A stretch of 64,000 bases of DNA, taken from positions 1 through 64,000 of the forward strand of contig JAJZWA010000006.1 of the NCBI GenBank assembly GCA_021846965.1. Reading direction: 5' to 3'. This document shows positions 52,185 to 61,023 of this stretch, in pieces (the stretch's first letter is position 1; every line of letters begins with the position of its first letter). The position numbers and the translations under genes are program-made. A model generated the notes under the pieces. It worked only from the letters and a program-made list of their open reading frames with translations, made no database searches and was not told where the DNA came from. Source of the DNA: Pseudomonadota bacterium (lineage in GTDB: Bacteria > Pseudomonadota > Gammaproteobacteria > Burkholderiales > Burkholderiaceae_C).

Positions 52185-53006
52185 TCAGTCGCGCAGCAGT
52201 TCGTTGATCGCGGTCTTCGACCGCGTCTGCGCGTCCACGCGCTTGACGATGACCGCGCAGTACAGGCTGTAGCGACCGTCGGCGCTGGGCAGGTTGCCCG
52301 ACACCACCACCGAGCCCTCGGGCACGCGGCCGTACATGACCTCGCCGGTGGCGCGGTCGTAGATCTTGGTGGACTTGCCGATGTACACACCCATCGAGAT
52401 CACGCAGTTGTCCTCGACGATCACGCCCTCGACGATTTCGGAGCGCGCGCCGATGAAGCAGTTGTCCCCGATGATGGTCGGGTTGGCCTGGATGGGTTCG
52501 AGCACGCCGCCGATGCCCACGCCGCCCGACAGGTGCACGTTGCGCCCGATCTGCGCGCAGGAGCCCACGGTGGCCCAGGTGTCCACCATCGTGCCCTCGC
52601 CCACGTAGGCGCCGATGTTCACGTACGAGGGCATCAGCACCACGCCCGGGGCCAGGTAGGCGCCGTGCCGCGCCACCGCCGGGGGCACCACGCGCACGCC
52701 GGTGGCGCGCATCTCGTCCTCGCCCAGGCGGCTGAACTTGGTTTCCACCTTGTCGAAGAAATGCAGGTCGCCGGCGCGCATCATCTCGTTGTCGGTCATG
52801 CGGAAACTCAGCAGCACGGCCTTCTTGACCCACTGGTGCGTGACCCACTCGCCGTCGATCTTCTCGGCCACGCGCATGCGCCCTGCGTTGAGTTCGGCCA
52901 GCACCTGCGAGACGGCGTCGCGCAGCTCGCTGGGCGCCGACTGGGGCCCGTATTCGGCGCGCTTTTCCCAGGCCTGGTCGATGATGGTCTGAAGTTGCTT
53001 GCTCAT
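52185..53006 (-). CDS. dapD: 2,3,4,5-tetrahydropyridine-2,6-dicarboxylate N-succinyltransferase
   Basis: DapD succinylates tetrahydrodipicolinate, the first step of the succinylase branch to diaminopimelate. The 273-aa protein has an N-terminal helical domain and a left-handed beta-helix with hexapeptide repeats, seen as [36 protein letters not shown] and [18 protein letters not shown]. The ATG at 53006 gives [19 protein letters not shown]. dapC precedes it by 23 nt, so four-step pathway logic explains the cluster. Confidence 0.98.
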   Translation of the reverse strand: MSKQLQTIIDQAWEKRAEYGPQSAPSELRDAVSQVLAELNAGRMRVAEKIDGEWVTHQWVKKAVLLSFRMTDNEMMRAGDLHFFDKVETKFSRLGEDEMRATGVRVVPPAVARHGAYLAPGVVLMPSYVNIGAYVGEGTMVDTWATVGSCAQIGRNVHLSGGVGIGGVLEPIQANPTIIGDNCFIGARSEIVEGVIVEDNCVISMGVYIGKSTKIYDRATGEVMYGRVPEGSVVVSGNLPSADGRYSLYCAVIVKRVDAQTRSKTAINELLRD

Positions 53007-53029
53007 GAGTGGTTGCTTGGTTGCGTGGA

Positions 53030-54217
53030 TCAAAGACCGCGTGCGTACGCCGCGATGCGTTCGGCCGCCTCGACACATTCGTCGACTCCGGCCACCAGCG
53101 CCAGACGCACGCGGCCGGCGCCGGGATTGCGCCCGTCCTGCTCGCGCGCCAGCAGGCTTCCCGGCAAAACCGTGCAATTGTAGTTTTCGAGCAGGCCTCG
53201 GGCGAAGGCGACATCGTCGCCGGGGGTTCGCGCCCACAGATAGAAGGCCGCGTCGGGCAACGAAACGTCCAGCACCGGCTGCAGGATGGGCAGCACGCGC
53301 GCGAATTTCTCGCGGTACAGGCGCCGGTTGTCCTCCACATGCTGCTCGTCGTTCCACGCCGCGATGCTGGCCTGCTGCACCGCCGGCCCCATGGCGCTTC
53401 CGTGGTAGGTGCGGTAGAGCAGGAAGGACTTCAGCACCCGCGCGTCGCCGGCGACGAAGCCCGAGCGCAATCCCGGCACGTTCGAGCGCTTGGACAGGGA
53501 GCTGAGCATGACCAGGTTGCGCAGGTCATGGCGCCCCAGTTCGCGCGCTGCCTGCAGGCCGCCCAGGGGCGGATGCTCGCCGAACCAGATCTCGCCGTAG
53601 CACTCATCGCTGGCGATGACGAAGCCGTGCCGGTCCGACAACTCGAACAGGCGCTTCCATTCCGCCAGGCCCATGACCGCGCCGGTGGGGTTGCCGGGCG
53701 TGCACACGTACACCAGCTGGGTGCGCCGCCATTCATCCTCGGTCACGGTGTCCCAGTCCAGCCCGAAGTTGCGCGCCGGGTCGGCGGGCACGAAGCGGCA
53801 GTCGGCTCCGGCCAGAAGCGCCGCGCCCTCGTAGATCTGGTAGAAGGGGTTCGGGCTGAGCACCAGCGCGCCGGGGCGCCCGGGGTCGATGACCGTCTGC
53901 GCCAGCGCGAACAGGGCCTCGCGCGAGCCGTTGACCGGGATCAGCTGCGTGGCCGGGTCGAGTTCCACGCCGTGACGGCGCCGCGCCCAGTTCGCGCAGG
54001 CCTGGCGCAGCTCCAGGCTGCCCAGCGTGGCCGGATACACGGCCAGCCCGTCCAGATGATCGACCAGGGCCTGGCGTATGAAGGCCGGGGTCGGGTGACG
54101 CGGCTCGCCGATGCCCAGGCTGATCGGTCGCAGCGCGGGGTTGGGGCGCAGGTCACGCGTGAGCTCCCGCAGCTTTTCGAAGGGATAGGGACGGAGTCGG
54201 TCGAGCAGCGGGTTCAC
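53030..54217 (-). CDS. dapC: Succinyldiaminopimelate transaminase
   Basis: DapC transfers the amino group to N-succinyl-2-amino-6-ketopimelate. The 395-aa fold-type I aminotransferase has [36 protein letters not shown] and the PLP lysine in [16 protein letters not shown]. The frame opens at a TTG at 54235, but the GTG at 54217 gives the family N-terminus [16 protein letters not shown], so I chose that. It heads the dapC-dapD-pilU-dapE-prmB cluster and is divergent from the sigma factor gene. Confidence 0.95.
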   Translation of the reverse strand: MNPLLDRLRPYPFEKLRELTRDLRPNPALRPISLGIGEPRHPTPAFIRQALVDHLDGLAVYPATLGSLELRQACANWARRRHGVELDPATQLIPVNGSREALFALAQTVIDPGRPGALVLSPNPFYQIYEGAALLAGADCRFVPADPARNFGLDWDTVTEDEWRRTQLVYVCTPGNPTGAVMGLAEWKRLFELSDRHGFVIASDECYGEIWFGEHPPLGGLQAARELGRHDLRNLVMLSSLSKRSNVPGLRSGFVAGDARVLKSFLLYRTYHGSAMGPAVQQASIAAWNDEQHVEDNRRLYREKFARVLPILQPVLDVSLPDAAFYLWARTPGDDVAFARGLLENYNCTVLPGSLLAREQDGRNPGAGRVRLALVAGVDECVEAAERIAAYARGL

Positions 54218-54380
54218 GGTACGGGAGGGAATCAAAACGCTTCATTCTAGGAAGGGTCCGCGCATGCGCGCGAATTCCTTCGAGGTTACACATTATTACC
54301 TGCATGCTGTCGCGCAATCGCGGAGCCGCGGCGTTATCGCCACGTACGGCCCAGTCACCGGCGCCACGCCGCTACCGCCC

Positions 54381-55007
54381 ATGTCCCTGACCGCCTATGC
54401 TCCCACGCATGTCCGAGCCGACCACGCCCCGTCCGTGACCGCCCGTCCCGCGCTGGATCGCTTCTGCCTCGAGGTGCGCCCGCGCGCCATGCGCCTGGCG
54501 CTGCTCGAGACCGGCGGCAACAGCCACGTGGCCGCCGATCTGGTGCAGGACAGCCTGGAACGCCTGGTCTCGCGCTATGCGGACAAGCCGCAGGCCGAGT
54601 GGGCGCCCTTGTTCTACGGCATCCTGCGCAACCGCATCACCGACTGGCATCGCCGTCGCAAGGTCGAACGCGTGTTCGACTTCTTTTTCGCCAGCGACGA
54701 GGATGCCGAGGGCGAGGCTCCCGGCTGGGAAGCCCTGGCCGACGAGGCGCCGGGCCCCGAGCAGCAGCTGGGCAGCCTGCAGCTGGCCGGGCGCATCGCC
54801 GATGCCCTGGCCCGCCTGAGCGCGCGCCAGCGCCAGGTCTTCCTGCTGCGCGAGATGGAAGACCTGACCATCGCCGACACCGCACGCGCCATGAGCATCA
54901 GCGAAGGCAGCGTGAAAACCCATCACCTGCGCGCGCTCACTCGCCTGCGCGAGTGGCTGAGGGACGATAATCCGGCATCGGGGGGGCCCGAACACCATGC
55001 ATGCTGA
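54381..55007 (+). CDS. RNA polymerase sigma factor (sigma-70 family, ECF-like)
   Basis: The protein (208 aa from the ATG at 54381) has region 2 (FCLEVRPRAMRLALLETGG through FYGILRNRITDWHRRRKVER) and region 4 with a helix-turn-helix (LSARQRQVFLLREMEDLTIADTARAM and SISEGSVKTHHLRALTRLREWL). The frame is open back to 54264, but that extension lacks similarity. It overlaps the DUF3619 gene by 11 nt. This trio is conserved in Burkholderiales; the regulon is not known to me. Confidence 0.9.
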   Translation: MSLTAYAPTHVRADHAPSVTARPALDRFCLEVRPRAMRLALLETGGNSHVAADLVQDSLERLVSRYADKPQAEWAPLFYGILRNRITDWHRRRKVERVFDFFFASDEDAEGEAPGWEALADEAPGPEQQLGSLQLAGRIADALARLSARQRQVFLLREMEDLTIADTARAMSISEGSVKTHHLRALTRLREWLRDDNPASGGPEHHAC

Positions 55008-55458
55008 ACACATTCCGGGAATCGAATCTGTGGGCGCCGACCCGCGCGCCCTGGCGGATCGCTGGCGCGCCGGCTGCCTGGACGCGGACGAGTCACGGCG
55101 CTTCGAGCAGGCCATGGCCGCCGACCCGGCGCTGGCGAGCCATGCCCGCTACGGGCGCGATCTGGCGCAATCCCTGCAGGGGCTCGGGCGCCTGGCCGCG
55201 CGGCGCGGCGCGCACGGCCGGCGCCTGCGCTGGGGGCGCGTGCTGGCGGCCGGCATGGTCACCGCGGGCCTGGCCGGCCTGAGTTTCGGGCTGCTGCCCA
55301 CGCTGCTGCACGCCTCGCCGGGCGGCACCTCGACCCGCGCGGCGGTGCAGTCCAGCCCGCAGGTCGCCGATGCCGTGCAGAACCTGGATTTCTATGAATG
55401 GCTGGCCTCGCACCCGCAGGCCCTGGGCACGGAGGGCGGCCATGGCGGCGCGGCCTGA
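54997..55458 (+). CDS. DUF3619 family membrane protein, probable sigma-factor partner
   Basis: The 153-aa protein has a soluble N-terminal half, one transmembrane helix (about 83-103, VLAAGMVTAGLAGLSFGLLP) and a short outer part ending in the family motif LDFYEWLASHP. Its place directly after an ECF-like sigma factor, with overlapping codons, suggests an anti-sigma role. There is no zinc-binding HxxxCxxC motif of the common ZAS anti-sigma type, so the mechanism would differ. Confidence 0.8.
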   Translation: MHAEHIPGIESVGADPRALADRWRAGCLDADESRRFEQAMAADPALASHARYGRDLAQSLQGLGRLAARRGAHGRRLRWGRVLAAGMVTAGLAGLSFGLLPTLLHASPGGTSTRAAVQSSPQVADAVQNLDFYEWLASHPQALGTEGGHGGAA

Positions 55459-55708
55459 GCTGCACCGGGCCTTGCTCGGCGCGGTACTGGCAGTACTCGC
55501 GGCGCTGGCCTGCCTGGGCACGCCGGCGCAGGCCCAGGTGCCCCGCGGCCGCCCCGGCGGCCCGCACTGGCAGCAGCGCGTGCAGCGCTGGGAGCGCCTG
55601 CCCCCGCAACGCCGGCAGGACATCCTGCGCGAGCAGCAGCGCTATCGCCGCCTGTCTCCGCAGCAACAGCAACGACTGTTCGAACAGTACCGGCGCCAGC
55701 GGCGCTGA
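55442..55708 (+). CDS. DUF3106 family secreted protein
   Basis: This 88-aa protein starts with a signal peptide (ALLGAVLAVLAALACLG, cleavage likely after AQAQ). The mature part is short, basic and helical, with the repeated pattern WERLPPQRRQDILREQQRYRRLSPQQQQRL that defines DUF3106. It resembles small periplasmic stress proteins in composition. It overlaps the DUF3619 gene by 17 nt and completes the sigma operon. Confidence 0.8.
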   Translation: MAARPELHRALLGAVLAVLAALACLGTPAQAQVPRGRPGGPHWQQRVQRWERLPPQRRQDILREQQRYRRLSPQQQQRLFEQYRRQRR

Positions 55709-55756
55709 TCCCCGCGAGGCGCCCCCTGCGGGGGTGTCGAGGCACCCCTCCCCCCG

Positions 55757-57898
55757 TCATTTCACGGCCAGGGAGACGGGATAGGAGCCGGCCGCCACGC
55801 TGGGCGTGGGCAGGGGACTGAGCCCGCCGCCGCTGCCGATGCTGTACTCGGAAATGGCCTGGTCGTCATAGTCCGCCGCATAGAGATAGCTCCCCGTAGG
55901 ATCGATGACCATGCCCACGGGCTGGGCCAGGGTCGCGACCGCCGGGTAGCTCAGCGGGCTCAGCACCCCTGCGCCGCCGATCGCGAACTCCTGGATTTCG
56001 TTCGCGCCCCTGCAGGCGACGTACAGGCGGCGGCCCGTGGAATCGATGACGAGGGCCGTCGGGGTGCTCGCCGTGGCCACCGGCGACGAGGGCATGACAC
56101 TGAGCGTCCCGCCGCTGCCGACCGCATAGGCGGTAATGTCCCCGCTGTGCTGATTGGCCGTGTAGACATAGCGGTCCGTCGGATCGACCTCGACATCCCC
56201 GGGAAGGATGCCGACTCCACCGACGCTGGCCGGCGTCATGAGACCGAGCAGGCCGCCGCTGCCGATGCTGAACTGGTACATGACGCTGTTCGTGCTGTCG
56301 GCCGAATACAGGTTGCCGCCCGTGGGCGAGATACCGATCACTTCGTCCACGCCGGAGGTGGTGAAGGCCGCGGGCGACATCGGAGTCAGTGTCCCGTTGC
56401 TGCCGATGGCGTACTGGGCGATGTCGGCGCTGCCGGTCCCCGAGGCATACAGGTAGCGTCCCTGCGGGTCGATGGAAAGGTAATCGGCATTGGTGACCGT
56501 GGTCACGGCCGACGGGCTCAGGGGCGTGAGGGTGCCGTTGCTGGTGATCGCGTACTGCGAGATCGTGCTGCTCTGGGCATTGGTGACATAGGCATAGTAG
56601 GCGACAGGATCCGTGACGATGAAGGTGGGCTGGACCTGAGTGGGAACGCTCGCGGGGCTCAGGGGCGTGAGCTCGCCGCCGATGCCGATGCCGTACTCCA
56701 GCACCTGGTTGCCGTAGTAGTCCACCGCGTACAGGTGATCGATGGCCTGGCAGAGCACGCTGACGCCGCTCACATTGGCCTGGACCGCGGAGCCCGCGCC
56801 CGCCGTGACCGCGCAGGTCTGGGCCGAGGGCTGGGTTCCCACCGTGACCATGTAGGCGCTGCCGGCTGCCACCGGCGTGGAGAAGGTGAAGCTGCCGTTG
56901 CCCGTCAGGGTCAGCGGATCCCCCTCGTTGTTCACCAGCGTGAGCTGCTGGCCGCTGGCCAGCCCGCTGAGGGTCCCGCCCACCGTGTAGGTGGTGGCCG
57001 TGCAGGTGACGGTGCTGGTATCGGGCGTGGCCGAGGTCCCCGTGCCGGCGCTGACGGTGCACACCTGTCCCGTCGGCTGGGTCTGCACCCGGATCGTGTA
57101 CGAGGCGCCGCTGGCGACCTTGGAGCCAAAGCTGAAGGCCCCGTTACCCGTCAGGGTCAGCGCATCGCCCCCGTTGTCGCTCAGGGTCACCGAGCTGCCG
57201 CTGCTCAGGCCGCTGAGCGTGCCGCCCACGGTGTATCCGGGCAACTGGCACACCACCGCCACATTGCTCACGTTGCTGGTGATCGCGTAGCCCACGCCCC
57301 GGTTGACGCTGCAGGGCTGCCCGTTGAGGGGCTGGCTGCTCACCGTGACCAGGTAGTTGGAGTCGGGCGCGAGCAGTTGCGCGAAGGTGAAGCTGCCATT
57401 GGCCCCGAGGGTCAGCGCCGGGCCCCCGTTGTCTTGCAGCGTGAGCTGCGCCCCGCTGGCCAGCCCGCTGAGGGTGCCTCCCACGGTGAATGCGCTGTTC
57501 TGGCACACCACGCTGATATTGCTCACGTCGGCGCTCAGCCCGCTTCCGCTGGCGTTGCTCAGGGTGCAGGTCTGCCCGACGGGCTGACTACCCACCGTGA
57601 TCGAATAGGCTCCCCCCGCCGCGATGGGCGTGGCGAAGCTGAAGGCTCCGTTCGCCAGCAGCGCCAGCGAGTCCGCGCCGTTGTCCAGCAGGGTCACGGT
57701 CTGCCCCGTGGCCAGGCGACTGAGCGTGCCGCTGACGGTGTAGCTGGCCCCCGAGCTCGAGCCACTGCTGCTGGCTCCGCATCCACAGTTGCAGCCGCCC
57801 AGCGCAAGGCTCAGCGCAAGGGACAGCGCAAGGACGAGCCATCCAGGCCGCGGCGACAGCCAGCAGCCTCGCCGCGCGATCGAGACGAATTCCGCCAT
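55757..57898 (-). CDS. Lipoprotein with four Cys-paired repeats and a C-terminal beta-propeller
   Basis: The 713-aa protein has a lipoprotein signal ending LALGGC, so C36 should be lipidated. A short Ser/Gly linker follows. Then come four repeats of about 82 residues (about 53-385) of the form YTVGGTLSGLxSG...VTLxxNGGDxLTL...QPxxQxCxV...VxVxC, each with two conserved cysteines. The rest (about 385-713) is a seven-bladed propeller of the lactonase/YncE type, with blades such as PTGSYLYAADYDDQAISEYSI. The ATG at 57898 has a strong GGGGGAG ribosome binding site. Function is unknown; envelope binding or adhesion is a guess. Inverted repeats lie upstream. Confidence 0.82.
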   Translation of the reverse strand: MAEFVSIARRGCWLSPRPGWLVLALSLALSLALGGCNCGCGASSSGSSSGASYTVSGTLSRLATGQTVTLLDNGADSLALLANGAFSFATPIAAGGAYSITVGSQPVGQTCTLSNASGSGLSADVSNISVVCQNSAFTVGGTLSGLASGAQLTLQDNGGPALTLGANGSFTFAQLLAPDSNYLVTVSSQPLNGQPCSVNRGVGYAITSNVSNVAVVCQLPGYTVGGTLSGLSSGSSVTLSDNGGDALTLTGNGAFSFGSKVASGASYTIRVQTQPTGQVCTVSAGTGTSATPDTSTVTCTATTYTVGGTLSGLASGQQLTLVNNEGDPLTLTGNGSFTFSTPVAAGSAYMVTVGTQPSAQTCAVTAGAGSAVQANVSGVSVLCQAIDHLYAVDYYGNQVLEYGIGIGGELTPLSPASVPTQVQPTFIVTDPVAYYAYVTNAQSSTISQYAITSNGTLTPLSPSAVTTVTNADYLSIDPQGRYLYASGTGSADIAQYAIGSNGTLTPMSPAAFTTSGVDEVIGISPTGGNLYSADSTNSVMYQFSIGSGGLLGLMTPASVGGVGILPGDVEVDPTDRYVYTANQHSGDITAYAVGSGGTLSVMPSSPVATASTPTALVIDSTGRRLYVACRGANEIQEFAIGGAGVLSPLSYPAVATLAQPVGMVIDPTGSYLYAADYDDQAISEYSIGSGGGLSPLPTPSVAAGSYPVSLAVK

Positions 57899-57961
57899 AT
57901 GCGCTCCCCCTGCAGGTCGCTCCCGACGCATCGCCCGGCGCGGCCCCACGCATCGGTGGGC

Positions 57962-57991
57962 CATTGCCCCGGATCGAATTCCGGGGCAATG
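57962..57991 (-). promoter_or_regulatory. Perfect 11-bp inverted repeat in the lipoprotein leader
   Basis: CATTGCCCCGG and CCGGGGCAATG flank an 8-nt loop, 64-93 nt upstream of the lipoprotein ATG. No T-run follows on either strand, so it is unlikely to be a terminator. It may be an operator or a leader RNA structure. Confidence 0.7.
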
Positions 57992-58004
57992 CGCGCTGCA
58001 GGCA

Positions 58005-58088
58005 ATCGCAGGCTTTTGCGATATGGAGAGGCAATATAGGGAAAATATTCCCGATATATTCAGCTACTTTTCCGATAAAACCGGAAAA
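58005..58088. promoter_or_regulatory. AT-rich region with three more inverted repeats
   Basis: Three palindromes lie in the AT-rich gap after the decarboxylase: ATCGCA/TGCGAT (58005-58022), GGGAA-AATA-TTCCC (58039-58052) and TTTTCCG/CGGAAAA (58068-58088). A TATATT box on the minus strand (58038-58033) may be a -10 for the lipoprotein gene. The last hairpin could also serve as a weak terminator for the decarboxylase gene. Confidence 0.5.
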
Positions 58089-58144
58089 TCACGACGGATT
58101 CATTCCAGCGCTTCGCGCCATGCCCATGCCGGACCCGCCGGCCG

Positions 58145-60412
58145 TCAGCGGGGGGTCCGCACGCAGTCGATGCAATAGCGCTTGCGGCCGTCGCCGTCCT
58201 CTTCCTCCACCAGCCCGTGAATATCGGTGGCGAAACCCGGGAACTGGCGATTGAAATCGCGGGCGAACTGCAGATAACGCACGATCTTCGCATTGAAACG
58301 CTCGCCCGGAATCAGCAGCGGAATACCCGGCGGGTAAGGAGTCAGCAGGGCCGTGGTGATACGCCCCTCGAGCTCGTCGATGGCCACGCGCTCGATGTCG
58401 CGGTGGGCCATGCGCGCATAGGCCTCGGTGGGAGTCATCGCCGGCTGCAGGCTCGACAGGTACATCTCGGTGGTCAGGCGCGCCACGTCGTGTCCCTGGT
58501 AGGCGGTGTGGATGCGCTGGCACAGGTCGCGCAGGCCGACGCGCTCGTACATCGGATGCTGCGCGACGAACTCGGGCAGGATGCGCCACAGCGGCTGGTT
58601 GCGGTCGTAGTCGTCCTTGAACTGCTGCAGCGCGGTCAGCAGGGTGTTCCAGCGGCCCTTGGTGATGCCGATGGTGAACATGATGAAAAAGCTGTAGAGA
58701 CCCGTCTTCTCGACGATCACCCCATGCTCGGCCAGGTACTTGGTGACCACCGCCGCCGGGATGCCGGTGGCGGCGAAGTTGCCGTGCAGGTCCAGGCCCG
58801 GCGTGATCACCGTGGCCTTGATCGGATCGAGCATGTTGAAGCCCGGCGCCAGCTCGCCGAAGCCGTGCCAGTCGTGGCCGCTGCCCAGCACCCAGTCCTC
58901 GCGCGCACCGATGCCCTCGGGCGCCAGTTCCTCCTCGGGGCCCCACACGCGGAACCACCAGTCGTGCCCGAACTCCTCGGCCACCTTGCGCATCGCGCGG
59001 CGGAAATTCAGCGCCTCGACGATGCTTTCCTCCACCAGCGCGGTGCCGCCGGGCGGCTCCATCATCGCCGCGGCCACGTCGCAGGAGGCGATGATGGCGT
59101 ATTGCGGAGAGGTCGAGGAATGCATCAGGTAGGCCTCGTTGAAACGCGGCCGGTCCAGGCTGCGGGTCTGCGAGTCCTGCACCAGGATCTGCGAGGCCTG
59201 GCTCAGGCCGGCCAGCAGCTTGTGGGTGGATTGGGTGGAGAACACCATCGACTCGCGCGTGCGCGGCCTGCCCTCCCCGATCGCGTGCATGCCGGCATAG
59301 AAGGGATGGAAGGTGGCGTGCGGCAGCCAGGCCTCGTCGAAATGCAGGGTGTCGATGTAGCCGTCGAGCATCTGCTTGATGGTGTCGACGTTGTACAGCA
59401 CGCCGTCGTAGGTCGACTGCGTGATGGTGAGCACCCGCGGCTTGACCTTGCCGGCCAGGTGCGCGGTCAAGGGGTTGGAGGCGATCTTGCGCTCGATGTT
59501 CTCGCGCTGGAACTCCTCGCGCGCGATGGGCCCGATGATGCCGTAGTGGTTGCGCGTGGGCGTGAGGAACACGGGCAGCGCGCCGGTCATGATGATCGCG
59601 TGCAGCACGCTCTTGTGGCAATTGCGGTCCACCACCACCACGTCGCCGGGCGCCACCGTGGAGTGCCACACCATCTTGTTGGAGGTGGACGTGCCGTTGG
59701 TGACGAAGAACAGGTGGTCGGCGTGGAAGATGCGCGCGGCATTGCGCTCGGACGCGGCCACGGGGCCGGTATGGTCGAGCAGCTGGCCGAGCTCGTCGAC
59801 CGCGTTGCACACATCGGCGCGCAGCAGGTTCTCGCCGAAGAACTGGTGGAACATCTGCCCCACGGGGCTTTTCAGGAACGCCACGCCTCCGGAGTGTCCG
59901 GGGCAGTGCCACGAGTAGGAACCGTCGGCCGCGTAGCCCACCAGCGCGCGGAAGAAGGGAGGCGCCAGCGAGTCCAGGTAGGACTTGGCCTCGCGGATGA
60001 TGTGACGGGCGACGAACTCCGGCGTGTCCTCGAACATGTGGATGAAGCCGTGGAGTTCGCGCAGGATGTCGTTGGGGATGTGCCGCGAGGTTCGGGTCTC
60101 GCCGTACAGGTAGATGGGGATCTCGGCATTGCGGAACCGGATCTCGCCGATGAACTGGCGCAGGGTCTTGATCACCGGCGCTTCCTCGCCCGGCTCCACC
60201 GAGGCGAATTCCTCGTCGTCGATGGACAGGATGAAGGCGCTGGCGCGCGACTGCTGCTGCGCGAAACTGGCCAGATCGCCGAAACTGGTCACCCCCAGCA
60301 CTTCGCTGCCCTCGGCCTCGATGGCAGCGGCCAGCGCGCGAATGCCCAGCCCGGAGTTGTTCTCGGAACGAAAGTCCTCGTCGATGATGACGATCGGAAA
60401 GCAAAAGCGCAT
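58145..60412 (-). CDS. Orn/Lys/Arg decarboxylase, PLP fold-type I
   Basis: The 755-aa protein has the three-part plan of bacterial inducible decarboxylases: an N-terminal receiver-like wing domain (about 1-130, IVIIDEDFRSENNSGLG), a PLP domain with HCPGHSGG, HFDEAW (D359) and the Schiff-base lysine K398 in STQSTHKLLAGLSQ, and a C-terminal domain with PYPPGIPLLIPGERF. The product is cadaverine, agmatine or putrescine. The substrate cannot be read with confidence; lysine or arginine is likely. No amino acid/polyamine antiporter is adjacent, unlike the E. coli acid-resistance operons. Confidence 0.92.
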   Translation of the reverse strand: MRFCFPIVIIDEDFRSENNSGLGIRALAAAIEAEGSEVLGVTSFGDLASFAQQQSRASAFILSIDDEEFASVEPGEEAPVIKTLRQFIGEIRFRNAEIPIYLYGETRTSRHIPNDILRELHGFIHMFEDTPEFVARHIIREAKSYLDSLAPPFFRALVGYAADGSYSWHCPGHSGGVAFLKSPVGQMFHQFFGENLLRADVCNAVDELGQLLDHTGPVAASERNAARIFHADHLFFVTNGTSTSNKMVWHSTVAPGDVVVVDRNCHKSVLHAIIMTGALPVFLTPTRNHYGIIGPIAREEFQRENIERKIASNPLTAHLAGKVKPRVLTITQSTYDGVLYNVDTIKQMLDGYIDTLHFDEAWLPHATFHPFYAGMHAIGEGRPRTRESMVFSTQSTHKLLAGLSQASQILVQDSQTRSLDRPRFNEAYLMHSSTSPQYAIIASCDVAAAMMEPPGGTALVEESIVEALNFRRAMRKVAEEFGHDWWFRVWGPEEELAPEGIGAREDWVLGSGHDWHGFGELAPGFNMLDPIKATVITPGLDLHGNFAATGIPAAVVTKYLAEHGVIVEKTGLYSFFIMFTIGITKGRWNTLLTALQQFKDDYDRNQPLWRILPEFVAQHPMYERVGLRDLCQRIHTAYQGHDVARLTTEMYLSSLQPAMTPTEAYARMAHRDIERVAIDELEGRITTALLTPYPPGIPLLIPGERFNAKIVRYLQFARDFNRQFPGFATDIHGLVEEEDGDGRKRYCIDCVRTPR

Positions 60413-60561
60413 GGTGGAGCCGTGCCGTTGCGGGGGCCCGCCACCGGGCCTGCGCGCGCAAGTGTAGAGCAGGCCCGTGGGGTTGGCGCGCGCGGCCCCG
60501 CCGCGTCGGCGCCGCCTTGTCTATGATGACGTCGTCGCAGCTACCCGTTTCGCCCCACGCC

Positions 60562-61008
60562 ATGCCGAGCACCCCGCTGCAATGGTGGATCGCCGCCGCC
60601 GTGCTGGTCGCCCTGGAACTGGGCAGCGGCAGCTTTTACCTGTTGATGCTGGCGGTGGGCGCCGCCGCCGCCGCGCTGGCGGCCCACCTGGGCCTGGGGC
60701 CGGCCCTGCAATGGAGCGTGGCCGCGCTGGTGGGCATCGGGGCCGTGGCCCTGCTGTACCTGATGCGCCGGCGAGCGCCGCGGCGCTCCACCCAGTCCAA
60801 CCGCGACATCAACCTGGACATCGGCTCGGTGGTGGAAGTCCGGCTCTGGGACGATTCCGGCAATGCGCGCGTGCGCTGGCGCGGCACCGAATGGCAGGCG
60901 CGCCTGGGGCGCGGCCGGGCCCTTCCCGGGCGCTTTCGCATCGCGGCCGTGGACGCCAACACCCTGGTGCTGGATGCGCTGGACCAGGCCCCCTCCCACC
61001 CCTCCTGA
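60562..61008 (+). CDS. NfeD-like membrane protein (YbbK type)
   Basis: The protein (148 aa from the ATG at 60562) has two or three N-terminal membrane helices (WWIAAAVLVALELGSGSFYL, LQWSVAALVGIGAVALLYLM) and a C-terminal OB-fold domain (VVEVRLWDDSGNARVRWRGTEWQARL). The short NfeD1b type is nearly always encoded next to an SPFH protein, as here (16 nt). An earlier in-frame ATG at 60517 is possible. Confidence 0.88.
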   Translation: MPSTPLQWWIAAAVLVALELGSGSFYLLMLAVGAAAAALAAHLGLGPALQWSVAALVGIGAVALLYLMRRRAPRRSTQSNRDINLDIGSVVEVRLWDDSGNARVRWRGTEWQARLGRGRALPGRFRIAAVDANTLVLDALDQAPSHPS

Positions 61009-61023
61009 ATCCGGAGCCCCGTC

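Noticed and set aside
54264-54380. A 39-residue N-terminal extension of the sigma factor
   Set aside because: The extension lacks sigma-factor similarity and more likely contains the promoter region.
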